The notes under the pieces: model-generated | The model's input: the letters and a program-made list of their open reading frames with translations, nothing else | Database searches by the model: none | What the model was told of the DNA's origin: nothing | In this document: positions 17,772-26,841 of the stretch, in pieces | Numbering within the stretch: position 1 is the first letter of the stretch | Layout: every line of letters begins with the position of its first letter | Position numbers and translations under genes: made by a program | Source: a virus | IMG/VR virus record: IMGVR_UViG_3300022744_000067 | Coordinates: 1-38,139 of that record | Direction: 5' to 3' (one strand) | DNA: 38,139 bases

Positions 17772-20700
17772 TCAAAATGGGCCGGTCGGCACCGTGATGG
17801 AAGCGCCCGAGTACAAGGCGCCGTCAGAAATGCGGAACGTTAGGATTGTGCAAGCCTCGCCGCCACCGCCGCCGCTGTAACTGTATATACCGGCGCTGCC
17901 AATGTTTGAAACTGTCGACCCCGCGCCTGTGAAGACCCTTGTTCCATTGAGCCATACTGACGTTTCAGCAGCCGAAACGACATAAGCAATATGGTTCACT
18001 GCGCCAGTATTGAATGAAACAGTCGGGTCTCCATAAAGACCACTGGCGCCGTATATATACAAGACAGAGCCGGAAAGAGTCGATGGGCTGACGCTGAATA
18101 GGTCAGTGGAAGATCCAGCCTCAAGGCCGATTTCAAAGAGTGCCCCGGGGATGAAATGCGCCTCAAGGGTAAATGCGCCGCTTGACAACGATTGATAAGA
18201 GGTTGTCCCGGTATGGATGCTTGCGGGCGCCGCACTGTTCGTCACCGATGCATAGGCGTCAAATCCGGACCCATATGGCGACGGCGCGGAGACAAGTGCC
18301 GCGCTGAATGAGCTGTCGACAATGGCCCCTGAACTGTCGTAAGCATGCACATCAAGTGGCCCAGTCGACGCGAAAGGGCTGCTTTGCAGGCTGAAGGTCG
18401 AAAGCGCAGAAGATGGCGCCCACGTGCTTGACCGGCGCCGCGCCCAAAACTGCACCGTGTAGGTATGCCCAGGCCGCCAACCGCCCGACACGCCGCCCTT
18501 CACGAGGTCGCCCGGGTAGGTTTCTTGCCCGGAAAGAATGCCCACCATTGCGCCGGATGCGTATGTAGGGACAACCGCACCAGTGGCGTAAAGGGATGCC
18601 GAACGCCCTACGCTATCACGACCGATCGCACCATCAAAGAAGCCCCAGGCGTTGCCGGCGTTGCTGCGATTCGTCTCGAGCAAATCCCACCCATAGGGGT
18701 GCCCGTCCAAAGCTGAACGGCTGTAGTAATCCCCGTTCATCACGAGGTTCTTGTCGATCGCGCGCAGGTTGTAGAAAGCGCCCGTCACCTCGTAGGGGTA
18801 GGCCGTGACGCTGGCCAGGTCTTCCTCGGCGCCCCCGAACTGGTTGAAGCTGGTGAACTTGAAATAGAGCGTGCGGCCGATGTTGTCCGGCGACAGCTCG
18901 CCGCTCTTGGCGATGGCATCGTCGACCCGCACGAACGCATCGCCCGATGCATGGGCAGCAGCGGCCCGCCCGTGCGCGCCGCGCAGGACGCTCGACAGCG
19001 TGTAGGCGCCCGCGCCGGTCAGGGTAGCGGCGACATAGGCCACATACTCCGGCGACGCGCCGCCGATGTAGCACAGCGTGTTGAGCGCGACCGCATCCGT
19101 GGCCGAGCCGCTCAGGAGCTGGGCCGTGCCCAAGCCCTGCACCGCCGCGGTGTTCTGCGTGGCAGTCATGGCGGCAGAGAGCGTGCCATAGCGCGCCGCG
19201 CCGGCCACAGAGCCCGCGCGCTTGTACGTCAGGCCATCGGATGACACCCACACCGAGCAGCCGCCCCAATCGGAGGTGCTGCCCTTGACCGCCGCGTACA
19301 CCTCCAGGCCGGTCGACGTCAGGACGGCCGGCGCTTCGAAAAAGACGGGCGCGGTCACCGACCCGGGCGCGGCCCGGTAGTTGTGCAGGTAGCCGCCGGG
19401 CACCTGCGACGTGTAGAGCGTCGGCGAGGCCGCGCCCAGGGGCCAGTCCTCAATCTCGACCGTCAGCGTGCCTTCCTCGTCTTCCTCGATCTTCGTGATT
19501 CGGACCGGCAGCTTCGAGTCGTTGAGCAGCGTGTCGGAGACCGTCACCAGGTCCATCGGCTCCAGCAGGCAGTAAGCCCAGGGCAGCTTGAGCGTCGCCG
19601 TGCGGCCGATGAGCAGCGAACGCTGGAGCAGGATCTGCGCGACCAGGCGCGCGACGCCGGCGTCGCAGATCCACGGCGCCGAGAACGTCGGCATGGTGCG
19701 CGTGCCGTTCGTGGCGATGTCCGCGTCGTCCTGCGCCGTCGCGATGGTCTTGGCGTAGTAGAGGGTCCGGTCGCAGTACTCGACCTTCACCACGTTGTAT
19801 CGGTCGGCGCCGGCCTTGTCCGTCCAGACGATCGGGTCTTCGCTGCCGTCCTGCAACCACCGGTCATCGTCCAGGTCGTAGATCGGCGTCGTGTTGGGCG
19901 TGTAGGTGACGCCGTTGCCCGTGAGGGTCACGTCTCCATACGGGATGATCTTGAGCGTGTCGACGGACCACACCGCGGCCGAGTTGGTCAGCTTGCAGAT
20001 CGCGTCGATGAAGTCCGCGGCGCGCTGCTGCTCGGTCAGTAGCGGGGACATGAGCAGGCCAGCCGCGGCGCAGTAGTTCGTCCAGTCGCCCACCTCGAGC
20101 TGCGTCGCCGGCATCCGCGCCCCATACCGGCCGTCCGTCAGAACACCCGCGGTGAACTCTGCCGGGTTGCAGTCCGGCTTGCTGCTGCCGTAGCGGTAGG
20201 CCCCCGCGCCCTGCACTTCGAACGAGTGGTTGTCGACGCTCGCGCCGGTGCCAAGGTCGTAGTCCTGGCCGTGCACGAACGCGAGGCCCGGATACCCGAG
20301 CGAGTGGGTGGCATCGAGCGCCGTCAGCCAGGCCGGGGCGGTCTGCGACATGTCGCCCGCCGCGAGCGATAGGCCGAGCGTCGTCAGGGCCGCCAAGCTC
20401 GGGGCGCCGTTGCCGCGCTGGTACTTGATGGTCAGCGTGTAGCCGCGCCACTTGGCGTCGAGCACCGTGACAACGCCCGCCGACAGGCTGTAGTCGGTGC
20501 CCGAGGCCAGCGTCACGACACGGGTGTCCGTCCAGCTCCCGCCGGCGTCGCCGTAGCTCTCGGTGACGGTGATCGTGGTGGTGATCGTCGGCGTGCCGAT
20601 GAGCGTTGCGCCGTTGGCCAGGGTGTAGGTCATCGCGCCCGAACCGGGCACGGCGTAGGTCTCGGACGCGCTCACGATGTTGGCGGCGGCCCAGCCACCG

Positions 20701-20984
20701 GTCAGCACTTCCTTGCCCTTCCAGATGCGCGAGATCCCGCCGATGGGGCCCTGACAGATGCCCATGAGCACCGACGCGCTGTAGGTGTAGGTGTTGCTCG
20801 TGGTCTTGACGCCGCCGCCCTTCCCGCCTTGGTCTTGGGTGCTGGTTTGCGGCGTGGCCTTGAACCCCAGGTAGTCGATGAGGTTGCCGGCCACGCGGTT
20901 GACCCCGCCCACCACCGGGATGACCACGCCGTAGGCGCTGGATTGGATCTTGAGGGCTTCGAGCTTGGTCTCGCTCGTCGCCAT
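17772..20984 (-). CDS. Tail tip / host specificity protein with LamG-like C-terminus
   Basis: 1070 residues from ATG 20984, with GGAAAG upstream; ATG 21002, overlapping the previous stop, is possible. The first 700 residues (MATSETKLEALKIQSSAYGVVIPVVGGVNRVAGNL...) fit the phage tail protein family that includes the GTA tail host-specificity protein. It lies in the order tape measure, DUF2460, DUF2163, NlpC/P60, tail tip. The last 300 residues (from about 20 residues after FYNLRAID) are Ser/Gly-rich and end in a concanavalin-type LamG-like fold (FTLEAHFIPGALFEIG...VWLNGTRVF). The 3' third has lower GC and other codon use, a sign of exchanged receptor-binding parts. Confidence 0.85.
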   Translation of the reverse strand: MATSETKLEALKIQSSAYGVVIPVVGGVNRVAGNLIDYLGFKATPQTSTQDQGGKGGGVKTTSNTYTYSASVLMGICQGPIGGISRIWKGKEVLTGGWAAANIVSASETYAVPGSGAMTYTLANGATLIGTPTITTTITVTESYGDAGGSWTDTRVVTLASGTDYSLSAGVVTVLDAKWRGYTLTIKYQRGNGAPSLAALTTLGLSLAAGDMSQTAPAWLTALDATHSLGYPGLAFVHGQDYDLGTGASVDNHSFEVQGAGAYRYGSSKPDCNPAEFTAGVLTDGRYGARMPATQLEVGDWTNYCAAAGLLMSPLLTEQQRAADFIDAICKLTNSAAVWSVDTLKIIPYGDVTLTGNGVTYTPNTTPIYDLDDDRWLQDGSEDPIVWTDKAGADRYNVVKVEYCDRTLYYAKTIATAQDDADIATNGTRTMPTFSAPWICDAGVARLVAQILLQRSLLIGRTATLKLPWAYCLLEPMDLVTVSDTLLNDSKLPVRITKIEEDEEGTLTVEIEDWPLGAASPTLYTSQVPGGYLHNYRAAPGSVTAPVFFEAPAVLTSTGLEVYAAVKGSTSDWGGCSVWVSSDGLTYKRAGSVAGAARYGTLSAAMTATQNTAAVQGLGTAQLLSGSATDAVALNTLCYIGGASPEYVAYVAATLTGAGAYTLSSVLRGAHGRAAAAHASGDAFVRVDDAIAKSGELSPDNIGRTLYFKFTSFNQFGGAEEDLASVTAYPYEVTGAFYNLRAIDKNLVMNGDYYSRSALDGHPYGWDLLETNRSNAGNAWGFFDGAIGRDSVGRSASLYATGAVVPTYASGAMVGILSGQETYPGDLVKGGVSGGWRPGHTYTVQFWARRRSSTWAPSSALSTFSLQSSPFASTGPLDVHAYDSSGAIVDSSFSAALVSAPSPYGSGFDAYASVTNSAAPASIHTGTTSYQSLSSGAFTLEAHFIPGALFEIGLEAGSSTDLFSVSPSTLSGSVLYIYGASGLYGDPTVSFNTGAVNHIAYVVSAAETSVWLNGTRVFTGAGSTVSNIGSAGIYSYSGGGGGEACTILTFRISDGALYSGASITVPTGPF

Positions 20985-20998
20985 GTTCTTTCCGCCGC

Positions 20999-21436
20999 TC
21001 ATTCGATGATGCTCCAGTACTGCACGGCCCGGCCCTGCAGCGGGTCCTCGCTGACGCGCGAAACGATGACCCCGCGGCCGATGTAGGCGTGCACGACGGT
21101 CGGATCGGCTCCGCCCTCGACCACGATGCCGCCATGCGAGAAGCAGCGCCCGAACTGCCACACGCCGATATCGCCCGCCTGCGGGGCGCCCTCGATGCGC
21201 CGCGCGCCGACGCGCTCCAGCCAGCCCAAGTACAGCTCTTCGCTGCGATGCAAGTGCCAGTGCTGCGCGTAGTCGCCCAGGTCAAGACATGGCACCAGGC
21301 CGGCCGCTTCGTACACCGCGGCCAGGATCTGCGCGCAGTCCACGCCCAGGCCCTTGATCCGGGCGTGGTGGTGGTAGGGCGTGCCGACCCAGCCCCAGGC
21401 CTCGGCCGCCACTGCCGCGCGCTGCTCGGCGCTCAC
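20999..21436 (-). CDS. NlpC/P60 cysteine peptidase, tail assembly (lambda K-like)
   Basis: 145 residues from GTG 21436 (GTGA overlap). Motifs are WVGTPYHHHARIKGLGVDCAQ (catalytic Cys near residue 33), then FSHGGIVVEGG (catalytic His near 102) and an acidic partner near the middle of the C-terminal strand region. In siphophages this protein sits at the tail tip and opens peptidoglycan during DNA entry or processes tail proteins. The order, directly after BR0599/DUF2163 and before the tail tip, is as in the gene transfer agent of Rhodobacter. Confidence 0.9.
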   Translation of the reverse strand: MSAEQRAAVAAEAWGWVGTPYHHHARIKGLGVDCAQILAAVYEAAGLVPCLDLGDYAQHWHLHRSEELYLGWLERVGARRIEGAPQAGDIGVWQFGRCFSHGGIVVEGGADPTVVHAYIGRGVIVSRVSEDPLQGRAVQYWSIIE

Positions 21437-22323
21437 GTCACGGTCTCCGGCGCCGGCACGAAGGGCTCGCCGCGGAAGCGCACGACGTTGCCGAACTTGC
21501 TCGTGCACGTGGCCTTGGTCTTGTCGCAGCCCGCGCGCAGTGTGAACGTGTCGCCGGCCGCCGGCGCGTTGTCGAAGGGGCTCGTGACCTGGACCGTGGC
21601 GGAGCCGCTCAGCGTGTGCAGGCGCACCGTGCGCGACTGGCCCGCGCAGGCGCCGGACGTCATCGTCAGCACGCCAAGATCAGCCCAGCCGGCCGCCTTG
21701 CCCGTGACCGCGGCCGAGGCCGACGTGATGACACGCCGGGTGGTGTCAGGCACCGTCGCCACTGTGCCGCTGACCGTGTAGGTGGACATGGCCAGGCCGC
21801 ACTGAGCGTCGAACAGCGTGTTCCGGCACCCGGGCTGATACACGTCGCCGGGGATCATGACGTCCAGCAGCTCGGCGTGCGAGCGAACTTCAAACGTGGC
21901 ACCCGAGCGGCCCACCTTGACCTCGCCCACGCGGCCGAAGAAGCCGGGCGCGATGCCCTGGCACACGTTGGAGATGTCGAAGAATCCGCGGTCGAGGCGG
22001 ACAGTCGCGTTGGCGAAGGTGCGCAGCTTGATCGCCTGGATGAGCGGCACGCCGCCCACCTGGACCGTCGCATCGGCCGCCAGCGTCATCGTCATGGTGT
22101 CGACGGACACGCCGACCGACTGCTTCAAGCCTGTGCGCGTGATCGCCGGGCCCAGGCTCCAGGTGACGCTGTTCACCGAAACGATCACGTCGCCCGACGT
22201 CCAGCGCAGGGTGGTCCCGTTCTTCAGCTTGATCGTCCACAGGTCGATCGGACGGGCCGCCGTGTTGGCCAGCAGCCAGGCCACCAGCGCGCCCGCGCTG
22301 GGCTCCCACACCGGCGCCTTCAT
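21433..22323 (-). CDS. Tail protein of the DUF2163 / BR0599 family
   Basis: 296 residues from ATG 22323 (ATGA overlap). It begins MKAPVWEPSAGALVAWLLANTAARPIDLWTIKLKNGTTLRWTSGD. The C-terminal part has four clustered Cys (YQPGCRNTLFDAQCGLA, SGACAGQ, RAGCDKTKATCTSKFGN). Both halves are typical: an N-terminal DUF2163 hub domain and the C-terminal BR0599 domain with conserved Cys. It forms part of the distal tail. Confidence 0.9.
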   Translation of the reverse strand: MKAPVWEPSAGALVAWLLANTAARPIDLWTIKLKNGTTLRWTSGDVIVSVNSVTWSLGPAITRTGLKQSVGVSVDTMTMTLAADATVQVGGVPLIQAIKLRTFANATVRLDRGFFDISNVCQGIAPGFFGRVGEVKVGRSGATFEVRSHAELLDVMIPGDVYQPGCRNTLFDAQCGLAMSTYTVSGTVATVPDTTRRVITSASAAVTGKAAGWADLGVLTMTSGACAGQSRTVRLHTLSGSATVQVTSPFDNAPAAGDTFTLRAGCDKTKATCTSKFGNVVRFRGEPFVPAPETVT

Positions 22324-22913
22324 GGCTTCACCGTGATGAGGCGGACCTGGCCGGTCGACCAAAACCCATTCGCGAACTCATCGAACGGCAGTTCGTCGTC
22401 CTCGAAGCGAACCCGCCAGTAGTACGAGCCTGTCCACGTGATCGCTTGGCCGGCGGTGGGCGCCGTGGCGAACGTGACGAGCCCGGTGCTGCTGATGGTG
22501 TAGCCCGAGCCCTGCAGGAACCCCGCGCGGTAGATCTGCGGGGTGCCGTTGACGTCGAAGATGGGCACCAGGGCCCCGCCGATTGAGCGCGCGAGCTGGA
22601 ACGTGGTGGTGCTGCCGTTGCCCGTGCCGATCGACTGGCCGCTCACGGCGTTGTCGTTCGGATCGGAGAACAGGAACGTGTCGAACGCGCCGGCCACCTT
22701 GTCGAACAGGCCGAACAACTGCTGGAACTCGTTGTAGGCCGCCGCGTCGCGGAGGAACTCGTACTGCAGCGTGTAGCGGTAGCGCGGGTACGTCATCGAG
22801 GACGTGCGGAACTCCCGGCCGCTGGGCGTGCGCTTGGCTTTGGTCTCCCAGGCCGGGGCCTTGCGGATCGGCCACTGCAGGCCGGGCAGCGCGGGATAGA
22901 TGAGCTGGCTCAT
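22320..22913 (-). CDS. Distal tail protein, DUF2460 family
   Basis: 197 residues from ATG 22913 (ATGA overlap with the tape measure stop); a longer in-frame upstream extension exists but is antisense-like noise. It reads IYPALPGLQWPIRKAPAWETKAKRTPSGREFRTSSMTYPRYRYTLQYEFLRD at the N-terminus and VRFEDDELPFDEFANGFWSTGQVRLITVKP at the end, both hallmarks of DUF2460. This protein is the distal tail ring equivalent. Confidence 0.9.
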   Translation of the reverse strand: MSQLIYPALPGLQWPIRKAPAWETKAKRTPSGREFRTSSMTYPRYRYTLQYEFLRDAAAYNEFQQLFGLFDKVAGAFDTFLFSDPNDNAVSGQSIGTGNGSTTTFQLARSIGGALVPIFDVNGTPQIYRAGFLQGSGYTISSTGLVTFATAPTAGQAITWTGSYYWRVRFEDDELPFDEFANGFWSTGQVRLITVKP

Positions 22914-25396
22914 GAACGACGGACCTCGAAGTTGCGATCTGCCCGCTTCAGCGCGGCGGCGAGGTCCTTCACGCGCACGAAGTCGCCGCCGGTCGCCGGG
23001 ATGTTGATGACCGTGCCGGCGCTCTTGGCCGCGGGCGTCCCGCCGTCCGCGAGGCTGCGGATGACGTCCGCGTGCTTGGCCGGCAGCACCATTTCCTTCT
23101 GGTGCAGTTGGGTGAGCGGGTTCACGCCGGCGGGGATGTCGTAGCCGCCTGATGCGCTCGCCAAGTGCCCGACGATCGCGGACACGCCGGCGAAGGCCAC
23201 GCCCGCCGCCACCGGCGCCAGGACAGGGCCGACGACCGGAATGGCGCTGATGGCCGCCCAGGCATTGGCCATTGCCTGCCAGGCGCTGATCATGATGTTC
23301 TTGCCGGCCGTCCACAGCCACAGGGCCACGGACTTGAGGGCTGCCCACGACTCGATCGCGAGCTGTTCCATCTTGGCGCCCATCGTGGCCGCGGTCATGG
23401 CCTCCTGGCCGAAGATCCACTTCATCACCATCGGCTTGATGACCGACGACGCGAACCAGCCCACCACGTCCGTCATGACGGCGCGGAAGGCGCCCTTCCA
23501 GGTGAGCGTCCCGTTCATCATGGCGTTGATGCCCTTGTCCCACAGGCCGGAGAGCGTCGAGCCCAGCGACGCCCAGATCGCGCCCTGGTCCTTCGCGCTC
23601 TGCGTGGCCATCTGCGTGCGGATCTGCGCCAGCTTCATCTGGTGCTGTTGCTCCTGCTGCTGGATCTGCTCGTGGATCTGCGCGAGCTTCACCACGTCGA
23701 GCGCCGGGTCCAGTTGCTGGGCCTGCATCTGCAGCGCGGCGATGCGGATGGCGTTGCGCTGTTCTTCGAAGTCGCGTTGTTGCGCCAGCGCGGCGGACTC
23801 GCTGATCTGGCCAGTGGCCAGCAGCAGGCGCGATGCTTCCTCGGCCACATCGACCTCGGCCAGCGCGCGATTGCGGGCGCTGTCGATCGACATGCGGTCG
23901 AGCTCGCCGCGCTTGCTGGCCTCGTCCTTGAGCACCTCGATGCGCGCGGCGGCGATCTTCTTGGCGACCGAGATCTGGTCCTTCTCGGTCAGCTTCTGCG
24001 TGGCCTGGATGTTCTGCCAGAACGCCACCTCGTCGGCCTTCTGCATCCCGTGGATCGCGTCAAGCTGAGTGGCCACGTACCGGGCTTGCTCGAGCTGTTC
24101 CTCATAGAGCGGCATCGAAGACTTCTCGGCCTTGGCCTTGTCGTCCTTGTCGTCATCGACCTTTGCGTTCTTGAAGTCGAGCTTCCGGCGCGAGCCCTTC
24201 GAGTCCCCGCCGCCGGCCGCGGCCTTGTCCATCGCGTCGCGGATGCGCCCGCCGAGCGTGGACTGGCCCCAGGCCGCCTCCTGGTCGTTCAGGAACTCCT
24301 GGCCGATGGTGCGCATCTGCCCGTATGCGCCCTTGAGCGCATCCACCGCCCCGGTCAGGTTGCCCGCGGTGATCATGTTGTAGGCGTCGACAACCCCGCC
24401 CAGCATCGTCGAGGCCTGGGCCACGCCGGCGCCGATCGCCTCCCCGATGGTGACGAAGGCGCGCTTGAGCACGATCACCGTGTCGATGAGGTAGGTGAAC
24501 CCGGTGACGGCGTTGCGCGTCCAACGGTCGATGCTGCCGTCGTTGGCCAGGGCCTGGATCTGGTCCTTCAGGCCGCCAGCCTGCTTGAAGACGTCCAGAA
24601 AGGCCTGGGACGCATCGCGCAGCGCCGGGGCCATCGACAGGCTGAGCGTCTTCTTCCAGGCTTCGCCGTTGGCGCGCAGGCGCACCAGGTTGTCCCCGAA
24701 CGCATCGGCGGCCTCGGCTTGCTCTGCCGTGATCTTGGCCTGAATCTCCCCCGCGTCCGCCAAGTCAGCCATGAACGGCAGAAGCTGCGCGCCCTGCCTG
24801 CCCATGAGCGCCATCGCAGCGGCAGTCTTCTCCGTGCTGTCGTCGCACTCGGCCATCGCCTTGGCAACGGCCAGCATCCGCTCGTCCGGGCTCATGGCCT
24901 GGAAGGCCTTGAAGTCGATCCCGAGCGCGCGCAGGGCCGCGGCAGCGCCCGCGCCTTCCTCATCGGTCTTGGCCAGGCTGGCCGCCATGCGGTTGGACGC
25001 CGCAGCGATGGACTCGACCGAGGTTTCCGACAGCTTGCCGATCGACGCAAGGCCCGACAGCGCCTCGACGGTGAACCCGGTTTGCTGGGCGACGTCGTGC
25101 AGACTTGCCGCCGCGTCGATCTGGTCCTTCACCATGTTGGCGAAGAGGCCGGCCGAGAGGATTCCGCCGAGCCCAATGAGGCCGCGCGTGACATTGCCCA
25201 GCGCCTGGCCGATGCGCCCGCCTTGGGTTTCGAAGGCGCTCGCCAGGCCCGACCACGCGCCGCCGCCCTGGATGGCTGCGGCCTGCACGGCGCCGGCGAA
25301 GGTCGTCACCTGCCCGATGGCTTCGCGCGACTTGGCCGCGAGTTCGGAGGTGGTCGCGCCGAACTCGACCTCAATGCGCTTGTCGTTGTTGGTCAT
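22910..25396 (-). CDS. Tail tape measure protein
   Basis: 828 residues. The N-terminal part (NNDKRIEVEFGATTSELAAKSREAIGQVTTFAGAV) is a lambda-tail-length type region. Long Ala-rich helices and coiled coils follow (SIGKLSETSVESIAAASNRMAASLAK; DLADAGEIQAKITAEQAEAADAF; QQRDFEEQRNAIRIAALQMQAQQ). Hydrophobic stretches near 660-760 (AISAIPVVGPVLAPVAAGVAFAG) may pass through the membrane during DNA injection. Its position after the frameshifting chaperones and before DUF2460 is conserved. Length 828 suggests a tail near 120 nm by the usual rule of about 1.5 angstrom per residue. Confidence 0.95.
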   Translation of the reverse strand: MTNNDKRIEVEFGATTSELAAKSREAIGQVTTFAGAVQAAAIQGGGAWSGLASAFETQGGRIGQALGNVTRGLIGLGGILSAGLFANMVKDQIDAAASLHDVAQQTGFTVEALSGLASIGKLSETSVESIAAASNRMAASLAKTDEEGAGAAAALRALGIDFKAFQAMSPDERMLAVAKAMAECDDSTEKTAAAMALMGRQGAQLLPFMADLADAGEIQAKITAEQAEAADAFGDNLVRLRANGEAWKKTLSLSMAPALRDASQAFLDVFKQAGGLKDQIQALANDGSIDRWTRNAVTGFTYLIDTVIVLKRAFVTIGEAIGAGVAQASTMLGGVVDAYNMITAGNLTGAVDALKGAYGQMRTIGQEFLNDQEAAWGQSTLGGRIRDAMDKAAAGGGDSKGSRRKLDFKNAKVDDDKDDKAKAEKSSMPLYEEQLEQARYVATQLDAIHGMQKADEVAFWQNIQATQKLTEKDQISVAKKIAAARIEVLKDEASKRGELDRMSIDSARNRALAEVDVAEEASRLLLATGQISESAALAQQRDFEEQRNAIRIAALQMQAQQLDPALDVVKLAQIHEQIQQQEQQHQMKLAQIRTQMATQSAKDQGAIWASLGSTLSGLWDKGINAMMNGTLTWKGAFRAVMTDVVGWFASSVIKPMVMKWIFGQEAMTAATMGAKMEQLAIESWAALKSVALWLWTAGKNIMISAWQAMANAWAAISAIPVVGPVLAPVAAGVAFAGVSAIVGHLASASGGYDIPAGVNPLTQLHQKEMVLPAKHADVIRSLADGGTPAAKSAGTVINIPATGGDFVRVKDLAAALKRADRNFEVRRS

Positions 25397-25712
25397 GCGG
25401 TGTGCTCATGGGAGGTAGCCCGAGGCGGGAAACCAGGGCGTCGAACTCTTCGGCCGCAAGGCGGGTGATCGCCCGCTCGTTCTCGGCGAGTTCCTGGTCG
25501 GGGTCGTAGGCGTCGGGCGCCTTGTATCCGAGGTAGCTGGCCACCAGCACGTGCACCGGTGGGTGCTTGCGCAGGTAGCCCAGCAGCGCCCACAGGTCGG
25601 GCAGCTCGGTGTCCCAGGCCTGCGCCATGGTGATCCCGAGCGACGCGGCCACGTGGGCCGCCAGGTCGGGCCAGTCGAGAGGCGCCCCACCGCCCCCCGA
25701 TGGCCTCAGGCG
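25371..25712 (-). CDS. T-like extension of the tail chaperone, made by -1 frameshift
   Basis: This frame has no good start of its own. It continues from the G-like gene by a -1 shift at GGGAAAC (25712-25718) and adds 113 residues (RLRPSGGGGAPLDWPDLAAHVAASLG... RLGLPPMSTPHDQQRQAH), giving a 211-residue GT product. The downstream part contains MAQAWDTELPDLWALLGYL and an acidic helical segment. It overlaps the tape measure start by 26 bp. In lambda-like phages GT loads onto the tape measure. Confidence 0.8.
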   Translation of the reverse strand, partial: RLRPSGGGGAPLDWPDLAAHVAASLGITMAQAWDTELPDLWALLGYLRKHPPVHVLVASYLGYKAPDAYDPDQELAENERAITRLAAEEFDALVSRLGLPPMSTPHDQQRQAH

Positions 25713-25999
25713 TTTCCCGACTCGTCCAGCTTGGACTGCCCCGCGATGGCTGCGATGGCCTGCGGCGCCTGGCGCATGTCCAGCCCGTCCCACACCGCAT
25801 CGATGGTGAGGTCCGGGTAGTTGCGCGCCAGGCACTCATGCACCAGCGAGACGATCTGCGTGGCCTGCTCTTCGGTCGGCTCGCCGGAGATCTTGCCGAA
25901 GCCGGCCAGCGTCTCGCGGTGCTTGACGTACTGGCGCATGGTCAGCGCGGGCACGACGTAGGGCTTGTCGCCCAGGGTGATCTTGGTGCCTGCGATCAT
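25706..25999 (-). CDS. Tail assembly chaperone, G-like
   Basis: 97 residues from ATG 25999; a GTG two codons earlier (26005) would form a GTGA overlap. It starts MIAGTKITLGDKPYVVPALTMRQYVKHRETLAGFG and ends SKLDESGNA, a typical phage tail chaperone. The slippery site lies four codons before its stop. The gene follows the tail tube gene and precedes the tape measure, the conserved position of G/GT. Confidence 0.85.
   Translation of the reverse strand: MIAGTKITLGDKPYVVPALTMRQYVKHRETLAGFGKISGEPTEEQATQIVSLVHECLARNYPDLTIDAVWDGLDMRQAPQAIAAIAGQSKLDESGNA
25712..25718 (-). promoter_or_regulatory. Programmed -1 frameshift slippery site GGGAAAC
   Basis: In the G-like frame the codons are TCG GGA AAC GCC TGA, so G-GGA-AAC is a canonical X-XXY-YYZ heptamer in the correct phase. 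Lambda uses GGGAAAG at the same place. A -1 shift reads GGG AAA CGC CTG and enters the T-like frame directly. Confidence 0.85.
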
Positions 26000-26001
26000 G
26001 C

Positions 26002-26754
26002 TCACTCGCTCAGGTAGATGTTGCCGACCGAGTTGGCGCCGTCCGCGAAGGCGGAGAACTCCAGCTCGGGGATGTTGTAGTCGTCCAGCTTGGTCGAGAG
26101 CAGGCCCAGCTTGGTGAACACCACGCGGTTGAGGACTGCCAGGCTGCGCTTGCCCTGGTAGGACGATTGCATCATCAGCTTCAGGGTCGGGCTGGCACCC
26201 ATCGCCAGGTTCGTGAGGCTGATGTTCTGCGCGCCGGCCAGCGAGTAGCTGTAGCGGTAGTTGATGAAGACCGTCTTGCCGACGTCGGCGGAGGCGAACG
26301 TGTAGGTGCTGCCGCTCAGCGAGTACTGGCCGGTGGTCGGGCCCGAGGCCACGCGCACATACGGGATGCCGTTGGAGTCGATGACGCCCAGGTCTTCCGT
26401 GTAGGTGCCGCTGTTGGGCGGGGTGATCGAGACGGTCAACGCGACGGTCGTGCCGGCGGCGTCGATGTTGATGGTGGACATCGTGCCCGAGGCGACCGAC
26501 TGCGAGAAGAACAGCGTGTTGATCGCGCGGCCGAAGACCGAGGCGGCGCTGATCTTGCCGCTGATCTTGGCCTTGCCGCGGGCCACGTCCACCGCGAACT
26601 GGTTCTGGCCGAACAGCTCCTTGGTGTCCGCCGAGAAATCGAGGCTCGCGCTCTGCTGCGTCATCACACGGATGGGCGTGGCGTTGCCGATGGCATTGCC
26701 CGAAGCGTCAACGAGGGGGATGGCAAAGGTTTCGCCTGCGCCGAACATGAACAT
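26002..26754 (-). CDS. Major tail (tube) protein
   Basis: 250 residues from ATG 26754 with GGAG upstream. Features are a beta-rich N-terminus (FMFGAGETFAIPLVDASGNAIGNATPIRVMTQQSASLDFSADTKELFGQNQFAVDVARGKAKISGKISAASVFGRAINTLFF), an Ig-like or immunity-type loop region (ITPPNSGTYTEDLGVIDSNGIPYVRV), and a C-terminal ELEFSAFADGANSVGNIYLSE. This fits tail tube proteins with an inserted domain. Two tandem terminator-like hairpins come just before it, so its expression may be separated from the head genes. Confidence 0.85.
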   Translation of the reverse strand: MFMFGAGETFAIPLVDASGNAIGNATPIRVMTQQSASLDFSADTKELFGQNQFAVDVARGKAKISGKISAASVFGRAINTLFFSQSVASGTMSTINIDAAGTTVALTVSITPPNSGTYTEDLGVIDSNGIPYVRVASGPTTGQYSLSGSTYTFASADVGKTVFINYRYSYSLAGAQNISLTNLAMGASPTLKLMMQSSYQGKRSLAVLNRVVFTKLGLLSTKLDDYNIPELEFSAFADGANSVGNIYLSE

Positions 26755-26772
26755 GATGAGTTCTCCAACGTG

Positions 26773-26819
26773 AAAAAGCCCGCGTCGAGCGGGCAGAAAA
26801 AAGCCGGCGCAGAGCCGGC
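26773..26819 (-). terminator. Two tandem intrinsic terminators before the tail tube gene
   Basis: On the minus strand, GCCGGC-TCTGC-GCCGGC (26803-26819) is followed by TTTTTT, then GCCCGC-TCGAC-GCGGGC (26778-26794) is followed by TTTTT. Both are complete stem-plus-U-tract signals within 50 bp, in the direction of the structural operon. They may attenuate transcription between head and tail genes. Confidence 0.8.
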
Positions 26820-26841
26820 GGAACTTGGGCAGGAGCTGGGC

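Noticed and set aside
23165-25468. Long plus-strand open frame (767 codons) opposite the tape measure gene
   Set aside because: High-GC antisense artefact: Arg/Gly/Leu/Val-rich, no ribosome binding site, no family features, and the minus strand holds the clear tape measure protein.
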